Made by a program: the position numbers and the translations under genes | The notes under the pieces: generated by a model | Told to the model about the DNA's origin: nothing | Seen by the model: the letters and a program-made list of their open reading frames with translations, nothing else | The model's database searches: none | Assembly: GCA_003952965.2 (NCBI GenBank) | Contig: CM025852.1 | Coordinates: 27,449,448 to 27,513,447, forward strand | Length of the DNA: 64,000 bases | Direction of reading: 5' to 3' | Source of the DNA: Morella rubra | Lineage: Eukaryota > Streptophyta > Magnoliopsida > Fagales > Myricaceae | Part shown: positions 50,675 through 61,390 of the stretch, piece by piece | How the letters are laid out: every line of letters begins with the position of its first letter | Numbering within the stretch: position 1 is the stretch's first letter

Positions 50675-51930
50675 GGTACGTTCCAGCTGGGGTTTGAATT
50701 GCAGTTGCTCCCTTCAGACCCCACTCAACGAATGGAACAGCTTCGCTTATGTCATAGCCACTTGTCCAGTTAACTGTCATCTGCATCAAAAAATTCTGCA
50801 CGTATAAGTCGAATGTCACAACAAGGCTAAAAAAAAAAAGAATCCCTTAGTGATTCTAGGATTTGTAAAAGATTTACTAGCATTAAGTATGAAGCATGTG
50901 AAGATATACATTAACCAAACGAGAACTATTTCAAGAAGGACAAGTGAGAACTGTGATAGGGAATTATTGTCTTGAAAAAACAAGCCTCTCAGCATCAAAC
51001 CTGTTGCTTCGGAATTCATGATCAATGTCCATTCCGAGTTACTCAGAATATGGAATAAGAACTTTAGATCTGATTTTGACATGGATATTACTTTGGAACC
51101 CGTAATCCACATCTCCGAGAAGACTGGACATGGAACCATACTTACCTCATTCCAAGACTTCCCCTGAGCAAGGCGTGGATAGAGTGCTGCTTTAGGATTG
51201 GCAAAAGAAATGTAGTTTGAGACTGCTACCAGTTTTGGCTGCAATACTCAGTGACATAATCAATAATCAGTCTAGCTGTTTGAATCATCTACATTATAAT
51301 GTTGGAAGTAGGCGAAAAAAGAAGATAAATTGAATCTGCAGAAAGATCTACGGTACGAGGACAGTTCAAAAAACTATTAGCAATATCTGAAGATCAAAGA
51401 CGCACATTTGACAGCCCGCCTGAAAATAGTGCAAAGGAAAAATCTGCACGCTGATTGATCAACTGGAACTTCTAAAAAGTTTTGCCAGTTTTTGTTTTTA
51501 CTTCGAATCCGAGTAATTTGCATACTGAAACTGGAATGACAAATAAGATATACAAGATTAGAGTGGGGTAAACGAAATATTTTTTACGAGTTTCTGAGCA
51601 TTAGAGGGGGGTACATGTAACATAGTACACACCTTTATTGGGGCGACACATATATAGGGGGTCTGTTCTTTTGGGTCATTAACGGGTGGGCACGTCGATG
51701 AACTGCATTCGATTGAACTGTAATCAATCAATAAGAACTAACAGAAACTAAAGCTAAGTAATTTATAGCAACAGGGGGTACACACTTGAATTTTGCTGGA
51801 GAAAAAACTCCAACCCAATCATCCACGGATGGATGGGGGTTTGCAAGGTTCACATTCACCCACTGAGTATCCTCACCCTGCAATCACATGAATCAACCAA
51901 AAACACTTCACAAACTTTGTACCTCAAGAA

Positions 51931-54900
51931 ATACCGTGCCTTCATTAATAAAATTGTAGGTTTGTGATAATATATGTATTTGGGTTAAGTGTATAAATTA
52001 AAATAATTGGGAGATAGTTTAAATAGTTTAAAACATGGGGGTCAATTAGTAAAAATGAGAAATTTACAATATTGGAAATCTAAGTTTCGGTAACCCTGTT
52101 AGCATATATTTAATGGGTCATTCATAATAAGTTGCTTTGTAAATTTAGTTGTCATATTCTTTAAGGAAAATATATGATATCTTAGTTGCTTGATATATAA
52201 TGTATCTTAGAGGATTCAATAATTACAATTTATGCCTTGGGGTCCCATGAATATTTTGTTTTGGTATCAAAAATTTTTTCTTTGGTTAGGAAAACAACAG
52301 CTATAGATATTTCGTTATTAAAAATTTTAATTGAATTAGTATAGTATTTCTTTTCAATAATGGGATGGCTTAAAAGTTCATATGTCAAAATTAAGTAAGA
52401 ATTACTTGATTTATTCACTATCTCGCATAGTTGACTTGGAATTTTTTTAAAAAATTATTTTGAACTAAAGAATATAAATATTCGGATTACATATAGTTCA
52501 TGAAACTTTTTATTATTTTAGTTCATAGTTTATTCATATAAGTCTGTGCTGAAATATTATATAATTTTCTATGTGAAAAACAATGTGCATTTCTTTATCA
52601 CTATATTCTCTTTTGGATATATGACTATATATTTTATGTTGCATTGAATAATATGCTATTGGATAATTTCAATAACATGGTGTTTTGTTGTTGGTCGAAT
52701 TTAATATTTTTTTTGATGTGTGATTTTTATAATGATAAAGTGCTGCTGAAGTGGATTCTCTTTAAGTTCTATATGCTCTTTTAAAAATATGTCTATCACA
52801 TGTTTATTGGTCCACGAATACTATATTGCAAGTGCTCTGATGAATTTTTTCTAAGTATTTTAATTGGGCTTTTAATGGATGACACGTGTTAGTTCATAGT
52901 ATTTTCTGCTGAACTATATTGTTCTGTTTTGATGAAATTCTTAATTGAATTTTCTTGAGTGTTGTATTTTGTTCAATTGGTATAATTATATTGAAGTGTA
53001 TTTCCTTTGTTTCACTTCTTTATATACGAGTTGCACATGATTGCATTTTACTAATTATTCCAATATGAATAATTTGTTTGCTACTGATTCATTTATAGCT
53101 ATTGTCTTTATTGATGAGAGACAAGGTATGTTGTTTGGAGACATAGTTTTGATTTTTCTCCTTTGGCCTCCTTCTTGACAAAAAGGGGAGAAGTTGATGA
53201 CAGTACAATACTACGTTGTTAGCTGTTGATACTAATGGTCGCTTGGCATATTTAGAATAAGTCATTATATTGCTTGTGTTGTAATATTTGGGTGGTCTAA
53301 TTATAATAGTTTTACACAGATGGTTGAGGGTCCTAAAAGTTCTGACTTGCGTTTGGATGACGAGGACGACGAACTCTCTGCTGGCGCTGCTACTGCTCAT
53401 TTCCCTTCTGATGCTGACGACTTTGCTAGTTCTCCTTGGCTCCCTTCTTGACAAAAGGGGGAGTAAATTATATTACTGTTGATCTGTTGCTGTTGATATG
53501 TTGAACGTTCACGTTATCTGTTGCTTGAACTTTTAGTATTTCTTATGTTCTGCTTTTAGTGTTTCTTATGTTCTGCTGAACCTTTACTGTCCTTATGTTA
53601 ATTTGCTAAACTTCTATTATTCCTATGTTATTTGTTGTTCTTATAAACTAGTTGGTTGGGATTATAACTGGAGTTGGATTGTTGGATTAATGGAGGTTTG
53701 GATTGCCCGATTAAGAAGTGGATACATTTTGGTTGTGGAGTTTAGAAGTGTTTATTTCGCTTGTGATTGGTATTGTGAGAAGTATATGAGTTCTTTATTC
53801 TGCTGACTTGCTGCATTTGATTGATTAGCATGAAGTGTTGATTATAATCATGCGTATATTGAATAAACATGCTAACACATAGAGGGAAAGTCCTTCTATC
53901 CTCTCTCTATCTTGGAAGGAATACTAGTCTCAGGGGGAGAGAAGTATTCCTAAAAATGTATAATTAACTCCTATTGCATTGATGTTATTTTTAATCTAAC
54001 AAGATTAAAGATTGTGTTTTGTTGAGTTGTTTGCTGCAGGTATTTGGAAATCTTAGGAAGCTATAGAATAGGCTATGATAGAGTTCATAAGCTTGTCATA
54101 TGTAAATGGGTTCTGTGGTAGTGATCAACAGAATCCATGTCCTTGGGGTTGAGATTTTTGTTTGTCATGAAGTTAGCCAAAGGGGGAGATTGTTAGGGAC
54201 TATTAGAGTTGGTTATACTTCACATGTAATTCAGTTTATTTTCCTGAAATATTAAGGTGCTTCGAAGATACTATGAAGAATTGAAGATAGAAGTAAAAAC
54301 TGAGTTTTTATCCAGAAATGTCAAGTTACCTGGAAGTCAGACGCAATTCAGACAGAAGCATGACTTGGGGCACTGCAGTAACAAAAGTTGGTTAGTCCAT
54401 TTATAACTAAATGGATGACGTCATGAAAGACCCAAAAAGCCTTGGACCCTCCACTAAAACCGTTAGTCACCCATAGCTTATAACTCTCTTGATTCTATTT
54501 CGAAACTTACCTTAAAAAAATCAAGAAATACCGTGCCTTCTACGTGAAACCTTCTCTTGCATATTTCTATCCCCTTTTTTGGAGCCTTTGTGTGTATGAA
54601 CTGAGAATGGAGCCTTGAAGATAAAACCCCTCTCTTTAGGATTCTTAGTTCAATAGATTGATCACCTTGGTTATTTCCCCAAAAGAGATTCAAGACTTTC
54701 AGAGGTTGCTGAAATCTTGAAGGTCCAAGTGCCAAGTTCGTGCGTTTGCGTTGTTGCGAGTTCACAATGGAGGACGGAAAGGTATGAATAGCTAGGTAAA
54801 GTAGTTAGCTTTTTGAATGGATGAGAGGTTCTCAATCCCTGTAATGGAGCAGATCCGAATGGTATAATTCGGGTAAGAAAACAAGTGTGTTAGACTAAGA

Positions 54901-55346
54901 TATTGGGTATTCTTGAGTCTATGGATCACCTTGTATTTCGAGTTTGAAAAGCTAGTGAAATCGTTACCTGGCCTACGGGCCCGAGAGTTTTTTCTCTTGG
55001 AATTTGTTTCCAAGAGATTTTCTCTTCGTAACCAAAAGATTTGTGTCTTTTTGTGATGATTGATCTGTTAATATTATTCTTGATTAAAGTATTAATAATC
55101 ATGAACTACAAGCTGAATTTTCAGATGTTCTTGGTTTTAGAATCTTGGATATAGATTCGAAATTAATTGATTTACAGTGTGTTTGATTATTTACATTGCT
55201 GTTAACGTGTGTTGAAAAATTCTAGTCAGTTCTTGTGTAGCCTGTGGAGAAAAAGTCTTGTTAAATTTAAATAATTTAAAAGATTAAGTTGCAGAACCTA
55301 TTCACCCCCTCTAAGTTCGGTTGGTGTTGTATTGAGTCTTAAATCA
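51931..55346 (+). mobile_element. Sirevirus-like Copia 3' region and 3' LTR
   Basis: The 3' LTR starts at 54191 (TGTTAGGG) directly after the polypurine tract AAAGGGGGAGAT and runs to about 55346, about 1.15 kb. The CTATTCACCCCCTCTAA motif common near Copia LTR ends is at about 55298. Upstream are further purine tracts at about 53185 (AAAAAGGGGAGAAG), 53451 (AAAAGGGGGAG) and 53934 (CAGGGGGAGAG). Multiple purine tracts before the 3' LTR are known from Sireviruses. No gag or pol is recognisable. Confidence 0.65.
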
Positions 55347-55383
55347 TTTCATTCACCTTTATACAACCAAATTAGACTCTTCA

Positions 55384-56704
55384 GGACTTGTTTGGTTGTG
55401 GGTTCAGGTCCTGATTCTAGGTATTAGTTTTGGTTCTGGCTTCATAAGCTAGACCTGAGTTTTGGTTTCACGCGTAGCAAATTATGTCACATGGTGAGAC
55501 TTCCACCAACATGCAACCCAAGGAAAGTTAAAGATGGATAACTCCACTTTTTAACGCTGTTACTTGCTACCTCCATTCTTCTTCTTCTTTGTTTTCATTT
55601 TCGTCCCTTTTTTCTGTCATGACTAGTAAAGCCGTCTTGCTTTACGAAGAGATCAAAGTCTTTCTTGCTGCCTCCATGCTTCTTCTTTTGATGGTCATTT
55701 CAAAAAAAGATGAAAATTTCAAAATAATGAAAATTGCTAGATTGAAGAAAATCCACTCAAAAAAAGAAAAGAAAAAACATAACAAAACACCAGAAACCAT
55801 CTTTGCTCGTGGACTTTGCTAATTCCCCACGAGTGGCACAAAATCATTGAGTCGGCAAAACTCAATGCCCACTAGAAACCATCATTCTCCTATGGACTTA
55901 GCTAATTCCCCACGGGGACCCAGTCGTGGTTGAAGCTAAAAAATGCAAGAACGAAACACAAAATCATGGAGTCGGAAAAAATCAACGCCCACCAGAAATC
56001 ATCACTGCTCGTGGACACAACTAATTCCCCACGAGGATCTAGTCGTTGTTGAAGCTCACAGGATCTGCAGGGGGTGTAAGCCATTACCCATAGGTCACAA
56101 AAAAGGTCGTTGATGAAAAGGATGTCAATCTTGGCGAGCTGGAAGACCGTCGACGTCAAAGCATCCTCGATAGGGAAGACAAATTTTTCGGAGAACACAA
56201 CTAGGATGCGGCAATCTCAACGACCGGATATCGTGGTCGAAGACATTCGGCGGCGGTTTTCTATATCTTTGCCTACGGAAGCCTTCGTTGACATAGACCC
56301 AATTTCTTGTAGTGCGGAGAAGGAGACTTTGAAATTGATAAGCAATTTAGGTGAAAGTGCTGGACGGCAGGGCAGTGAGCATGGAAACAGGAGAGGGAGA
56401 TCAGATTGGAAGCTTTTACTCGAAGGGTAACGGCACATTTTCATCGTGGTCTCCTTCACTAGAAGATATTTGACTTATGTTGTCCGATTATGTCAAAACT
56501 AAGAGTACGTTGATTGTTGTTATTTTTTCTCAAAATAGCGGGTGTACGTTAAAACTTGTTATGTTCCGACCAACCCAATACGAAGATGACACGTGGTTAC
56601 GTTGCAGTAACCCTTAACCCAACCAAAAGTTGGTTTTAAAAAATTGGTTTTACCCCCGTTTTGAACCCTAAAACTAGGACTTGTACTCACAACCAAACAA
56701 ACCC
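55384..56704. mobile_element. PIF/Harbinger-like DNA element
   Basis: Terminal inverted repeats start GGACTTGTTTGGTTGTGGG (left) and, read inward from the right, GGGTTTGTTTGGTTGTGAG, with about 22 of 28 matching. Flanking triplets are TCA and TTA, and the paralogous unoccupied site near 18510 reads TTTTCAGAAGC, so the inserted bases are clear. Three imperfect repeats of about 70-120 bases (AATTCCCCACGAG-type core) lie at 55790-56060. No transposase was recognised. Confidence 0.7.
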
Positions 56705-56784
56705 TTAAAAGCTCTGATTCAAATGGGTAGTAGTCAGAAATGATTCTAGCAGCAACCAATGAGCCAAGACAGTTCTTTCAGTCC

Positions 56785-57320
56785 CTCTGAACCGGTAGTA
56801 TCTATTGACTATGTTTGGCATGTGGGAAGGTCTTTGTTAGAGTTATCCAAATTTGACAAGAAGAAATTAGATAAAATTTACGAATTTTACTTTTGCAGTG
56901 AGTAGGTAACGTAACAAATTGGTTACTTATTTCTCCTTTTTTTTATCAACATTTTTAAATAATATAAATATAAGGAGAAACTCTCTTATACCTCAAGGAT
57001 TACAGTTAAGAGGACCAAAATCATCATACACCCAGAGATATCTATGGTGCTGCCCACAAAATTCGGGAAGGCATCCCTCTCTAGCTCGAAGAAAAAGCAT
57101 CCATCCCATATAATCGAGATATGTGCTTATCATGAGCATCCATCCCATAAAATCCAAACCATTCATATGAGGTTAGGATAGTCCATCCACAACAATGACA
57201 CACAAATTGAGAAATGGTCCAAACACCCGAACTCAACTTATAATTCAATTTTTTATTCTTAATATTTTGATATCTTTGTGAAAAGGAAATTGCAATCAGC
57301 GTCCATGCTATAAAATCAGG
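56785..57320. repeat. Block A copy 3, left part
   Basis: It matches 17395-17980 and 18605-19155. Its continuation is displaced to 59202-59470 by the hAT-like insertion. Confidence 0.8.
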
Positions 57321-57328
57321 ACCACAGA

Positions 57329-59201
57329 CACATGCGGAACCAGCATGGGGTAGTGGGGGTCAGCCGCCCCCCATCGCCAGCGATTTCTGTTAAAATTTTT
57401 TTTTTTTCATATGGGCCGCCCCTTTAGACCCAGGTCTGTCCCTTTCAAACCCAGCCCGGCCCCCCTTAGACCCAGGCCCCCAAAGACCTCGGCCCAGGCG
57501 CCCAGCTCGTATAAATTTTTTTTAAAAACGTTTCACCCTCTACGTTTTTTTTTTTTAAAAAAAAGGGTGAAACACGCATTTCACCCTGCGTAATTCCGCC
57601 CCCTTTCTCACTCTCACTTTGCTGACTACTCCCCCTCCCGACACCAACCTCCAGCCCTCACTCCTCCTCACTCTGCCGCCACAGAACGCTGGCCTCTAGC
57701 CCTGTCTCGCTCTACCTTTCTCTTCCTCTGGATCTCTTCAGAACTGAACGCCGGCTCTCTCTCCCTCTCGGCACTCTCCGTCCCTCTCTCCTCCTCCATA
57801 ACCACAGCTCTCTCTCTCTCTCCAGCCTCCAGCCTCCGCCTCTTGCCGGCCTCCCAATGCCTCTAGGCTCTAGCTAGCCTTCTCTGCCTCTCCGTCCGTC
57901 TCTCCTCCTCCACAGCTTCTCTTTCTCTCCGACTCTCTCTCTCCAGGTACTCTCACTCAAGTTTTAGAATTGATGATGCTGAAATAGATCTTGAAAATTG
58001 AAATTGTTTAATTGTTGATTGTAAATATGTGATCTCTGACTGTGAGTAGGATTTAGGGCTTGAAAATTGAATTTGTGATATGTGATTGTGATTCTTTTGC
58101 TAGTTTTTTTCAAGCTTTGCGATCTGTGAATGTGTGATTCTTTTGCTGGTTGTTTTTATGCTTTCTTATCTGTGAATGTGTGCATTCCATATTCGGTTAT
58201 TTGTTTTAGGGAGGTGGGGTTGCATTATTTACTATACTAACTAAACTTTGCCTCTTATCTTGTAGGAATCCATCAATTTTTCTAAGGAAGTTAAGTTACT
58301 TCAAATAATGTAGATGTGAATTGTTAATGAATATGTATTAGAATTGAGAATACTTGATCTTTAGAAAACTGAGAATCCAAGAGAATTGAGTTGCTTCTAA
58401 CTGACACTCGACCAATAAACTAGCATATTCTCTTTCTTGGGAAGCATGTAATTTGAACTTTAGTGAATGAGACATATCAGAAAGGATTCAACTCCTTTAT
58501 GCTTAAAGTAAACCTAGATCAAAGATCTGGAGATGGTAAGACCCATAAGCCTGCTAGAATGTCGCTTACCCAAGACCCATGATCTCAAAACCAACTAAAT
58601 CCCTTAGATGAGCCAAATGCTTCAAATGCTTTCTTTACCATATTTTAGGGTCAGTGTACTTAAACTAAGTCCATTAGATGAAATATGATGAAATTAGAAC
58701 AAATTGTTGACAACTTAAAAGTATATAAATAAATAATGCTGCAGAATAGGAAATGGATTGTGTCTTAAATGTATCAGAACTGGCTGAGTTTTTGTATGAC
58801 AAAAGCAACAAGGTATGGAACATTATACTGGAAAGCATGACAAGAACAACAAGCTTTACTCTCATTTTAAACCCATTTTCTTCTCTCACAATAGGCATGA
58901 AACTCTTTCCTATGTAACTTGGATTCGTTGTCTTGTTCAATTAGTCAGAGGTGAGTGTCAAGTTATTTCGCATCAGCTTGAATCACAGATTGGCACATTG
59001 CTGATGTTACTTGGCATATATCATTTTTTTGTTGATGAATTTTGTTTTGTAGTGTACAATATTTTTAATATTTTTAGTTCTTAATTTTCGATATTTTGAC
59101 TTTCAAAACACCTTTTGCATCATGTAGGGAAATTTTTTTTTTTTTGTCATTTCGCTTTAGAAGTTCACCCCCCTTCGAATTGGATCCTGATTTCACCACT
59201 G
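57329..59201. mobile_element. Non-autonomous hAT-like element
   Basis: It is flanked by a perfect 8-bp duplication ACCACAGA (57321-57328 and 59202-59209). Ends read CACATGCGGAACCAG and, from the right, CAGTGGTGAAATCAG, like the CAGTGGCGGA(G/A)CCAG ends of plant Tip100-type hAT elements. The unoccupied site is present in block A copies at about 17980 and 19155. Inside are a C-rich and CT-rich leader (57410-57955), a donor-like CAGGTACT at about 57952, and AT-rich intron-like sequence. No transposase was recognised. Confidence 0.85.
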
Positions 59202-59469
59202 ACCACAGATAGGAAATTAGCTTGATCCCACGCACAAAATCCAAAAGAGGTCCAAATTTTATTAATCATTCAAAAAAGAAAAAAAAACTCACAAGAAAAC
59301 AAGAAGTTGACTTGAGTCTTGCATTGACTTTTTCTAATTCCACGTAACAACAAGAATGATCCTTATCTTCTTCCACCCCTCTATTTTTTTCCTTTATCAA
59401 TTGAGATTCTTATTGTCCTTTCCCTTATAGGTGCACGATCAGCTACCAAATAATGTCCAAAGAATATGC

Positions 59470-61390
59470 AAATTCTTTTCTTTTTTTCTTTTTTATTTGC
59501 CGTGTCATTCAATTTCCATTCAAAAGGAAATTAGAATTTACAATTTGTAAATCTCAAGTGTGTTTCTTTCAATCTTGTATAAGGACTACAGAGAGGTCGA
59601 CGGAGCTTTCTTCTCGATTTTTTCCCCCCTCCTTTTCTTTTCATTTTCGTGAGAAACCATGGACTTACTTTTCGCCTGCTCCTTCTTGTGCCTTTTCATT
59701 TTCCTAATAATATATGAAATGACAGACAATGACGCAAAAAAAAAAAAAAGAACAGTTAAAGAAAACTGGTTGATGGACCTGAGTGACGCGTGCTCCGATC
59801 CGCAGACAAGATGGTCTTGGGCTAACAGGAAGCCCACTTTACGTTCCATACAAGAGAGAATGCTCTATTTTTAAATTATCTGCATTAACTATGGACCTCG
59901 TTAGCTCCAAGCCCAATTAATGAGGGAACGTCATCGTTTTCTCGGCCTTTACACCTCAACGTGTAAAACTCGGCAATGTTTCAATATATTTCTCCACTAG
60001 TTCATCACTTCAGCCTCGTTAAATCGGCGATTTTGAACCGGTCACAAAGTGCCAAAGCCAATCCATGAACTTTTAACTGGCCAGTCTACCACTTCTATCT
60101 TTGATTTGAAAGTAAACATATATGATATATGCATTTTGACTTGAATGCCTCTGAGGTTGAAAAATATCTTCATTTAGCAAAATACAAGATTCTGCCAATC
60201 TCAAAAGTTTGGAAATTCATCAATTTTAATCCCAACTACAACTATCAACTCGAGCACCTTAAATCAAATTTCTTTCAAGCGCTAGTTATATATACTAATG
60301 CATGCTGAGTGAAAACTCTCTGTGAAGCAAAATACTTACTTTGGCCTTATCTCTACTAAGGCTTCTCAATACTTTGATTTGTACAAAATGAGCAACTCCA
60401 AATGTTAGATCAAAACAGAAATCAAAACTAAAAAATGAAAAACAGGAACCGAAACATAAGCAATTAGTATGCTATAGCTACCGAAACAATATCAAAGTCA
60501 ACACCTGTGTAAGAAATCATTCAAAAAAAAAAACCCACAAGAAAATAGCAAGTTGACTTGAATCTTGCATTGACGTTTTCTAGTTCCACATAACAAGAAT
60601 GATCCTTATATTCTTCCACCCCTCTATTTTTCCCCCTTATCTATTGAGATTCTTATTGTCCTTTCCTTGGTAGGTGCACGATTAGCTACCAAACAATGTC
60701 CAAAGATTATGCAAAGTCTATTTTTTTTTTTTTTTTTACTTTTTATTTACCGTGTCATTCCATTTCCATTCAAAAGGAAATTAAAATTTACAATTCATCA
60801 ATCTCAAGCGCGTTTCTTTCAATCCTGTAGAAAGACTACAAAGAGGGTCGACAGAGCTTTCTTCTTGGTTTTTTCCCCTCCTTTTCTTTTCATTTTCATG
60901 AGAGACCGTGGACTTACTTTTCCCCTCTCCTTCTTATGCCTTATCATTTTCCTAAATAATAAATGCCATTAATACCTAGTCCAATTCTCAATAAAATGGC
61001 TACAACATTAACCCTGAAAACCAAAGAGTAGCAGAAAATACTAAGGAGCTGTACACGCTTCACACGACATTAACAATATGAAAAGGAGGAAAAAAAAATG
61101 CATAAAAATTAAATTAAATTAAATGACAGATAATAACACAAAAGAAAACAGTTAAATAAAACTGGCATGAGCCAAGAAAAAAAAAAAAAAACTGGCATGA
61201 TGGACCTGAGTAACGCGTGTCCCGGTCTGCAGACAAGATGGGCTTCGGCTAACAGGAAGCCCACTTTACCTTCTTGCATGTTTTTCAAAGATATCGGATA
61301 CTTTAATTTCCAAAAGCGAAGACAATTAAAGCTGGCGCTGGCGGTGGTTTTCAAAGTCGTAAAGCCGTATCAGAGCAGATCAAACCAGCT
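59470..61390. repeat. Block C copies, no gene seen
   Basis: 59440-60160 and 60690-61280 are paralogous to 19440-20240. The intervening 60160-60520 has no recognised content. Confidence 0.6.

Larger units (their letters stand above)
45091..51877 (-). pseudogene. Purple acid phosphatase copy 3, disrupted pseudogene
   Basis: Exons 2-12 are recognisable at 51786-51877, 51633-51717, 51406-51530, 51146-51238, 49753-50780 (split), 49483-49564, 49264-49396, 46472-46677, 46245-46370, 45694-46003 and 45091-45396. They closely match copy 2, introns included. Lesions seen directly: exon 1 is absent, because similarity to copy 2 stops at about 51931; exon 4 is 125 instead of 123 nt and reads into TAA after about ten codons; exon 6 is interrupted by a LINE fragment (49787-50674); the acceptor of exon 9 reads AC instead of AG at 46678-46679; and intron 8 holds a 1.8-kb solo LTR. 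The GNHE, HRVL and GHVH motifs survive in exons 10-11, so decay is recent relative to the duplication. A full-length phosphatase cannot come from this locus. Confidence 0.9.

Noticed and set aside
53320-53454. Acidic 40-odd codon frame beginning MVEGPKSSDLRL
   Set aside because: It may be a degraded end of the Copia polyprotein or an envelope-like frame, but is too short to name.
58815-59084. Frame of 89 codons inside the hAT-like element
   Set aside because: I looked for a hAT transposase or dimerisation motif and did not recognise one.
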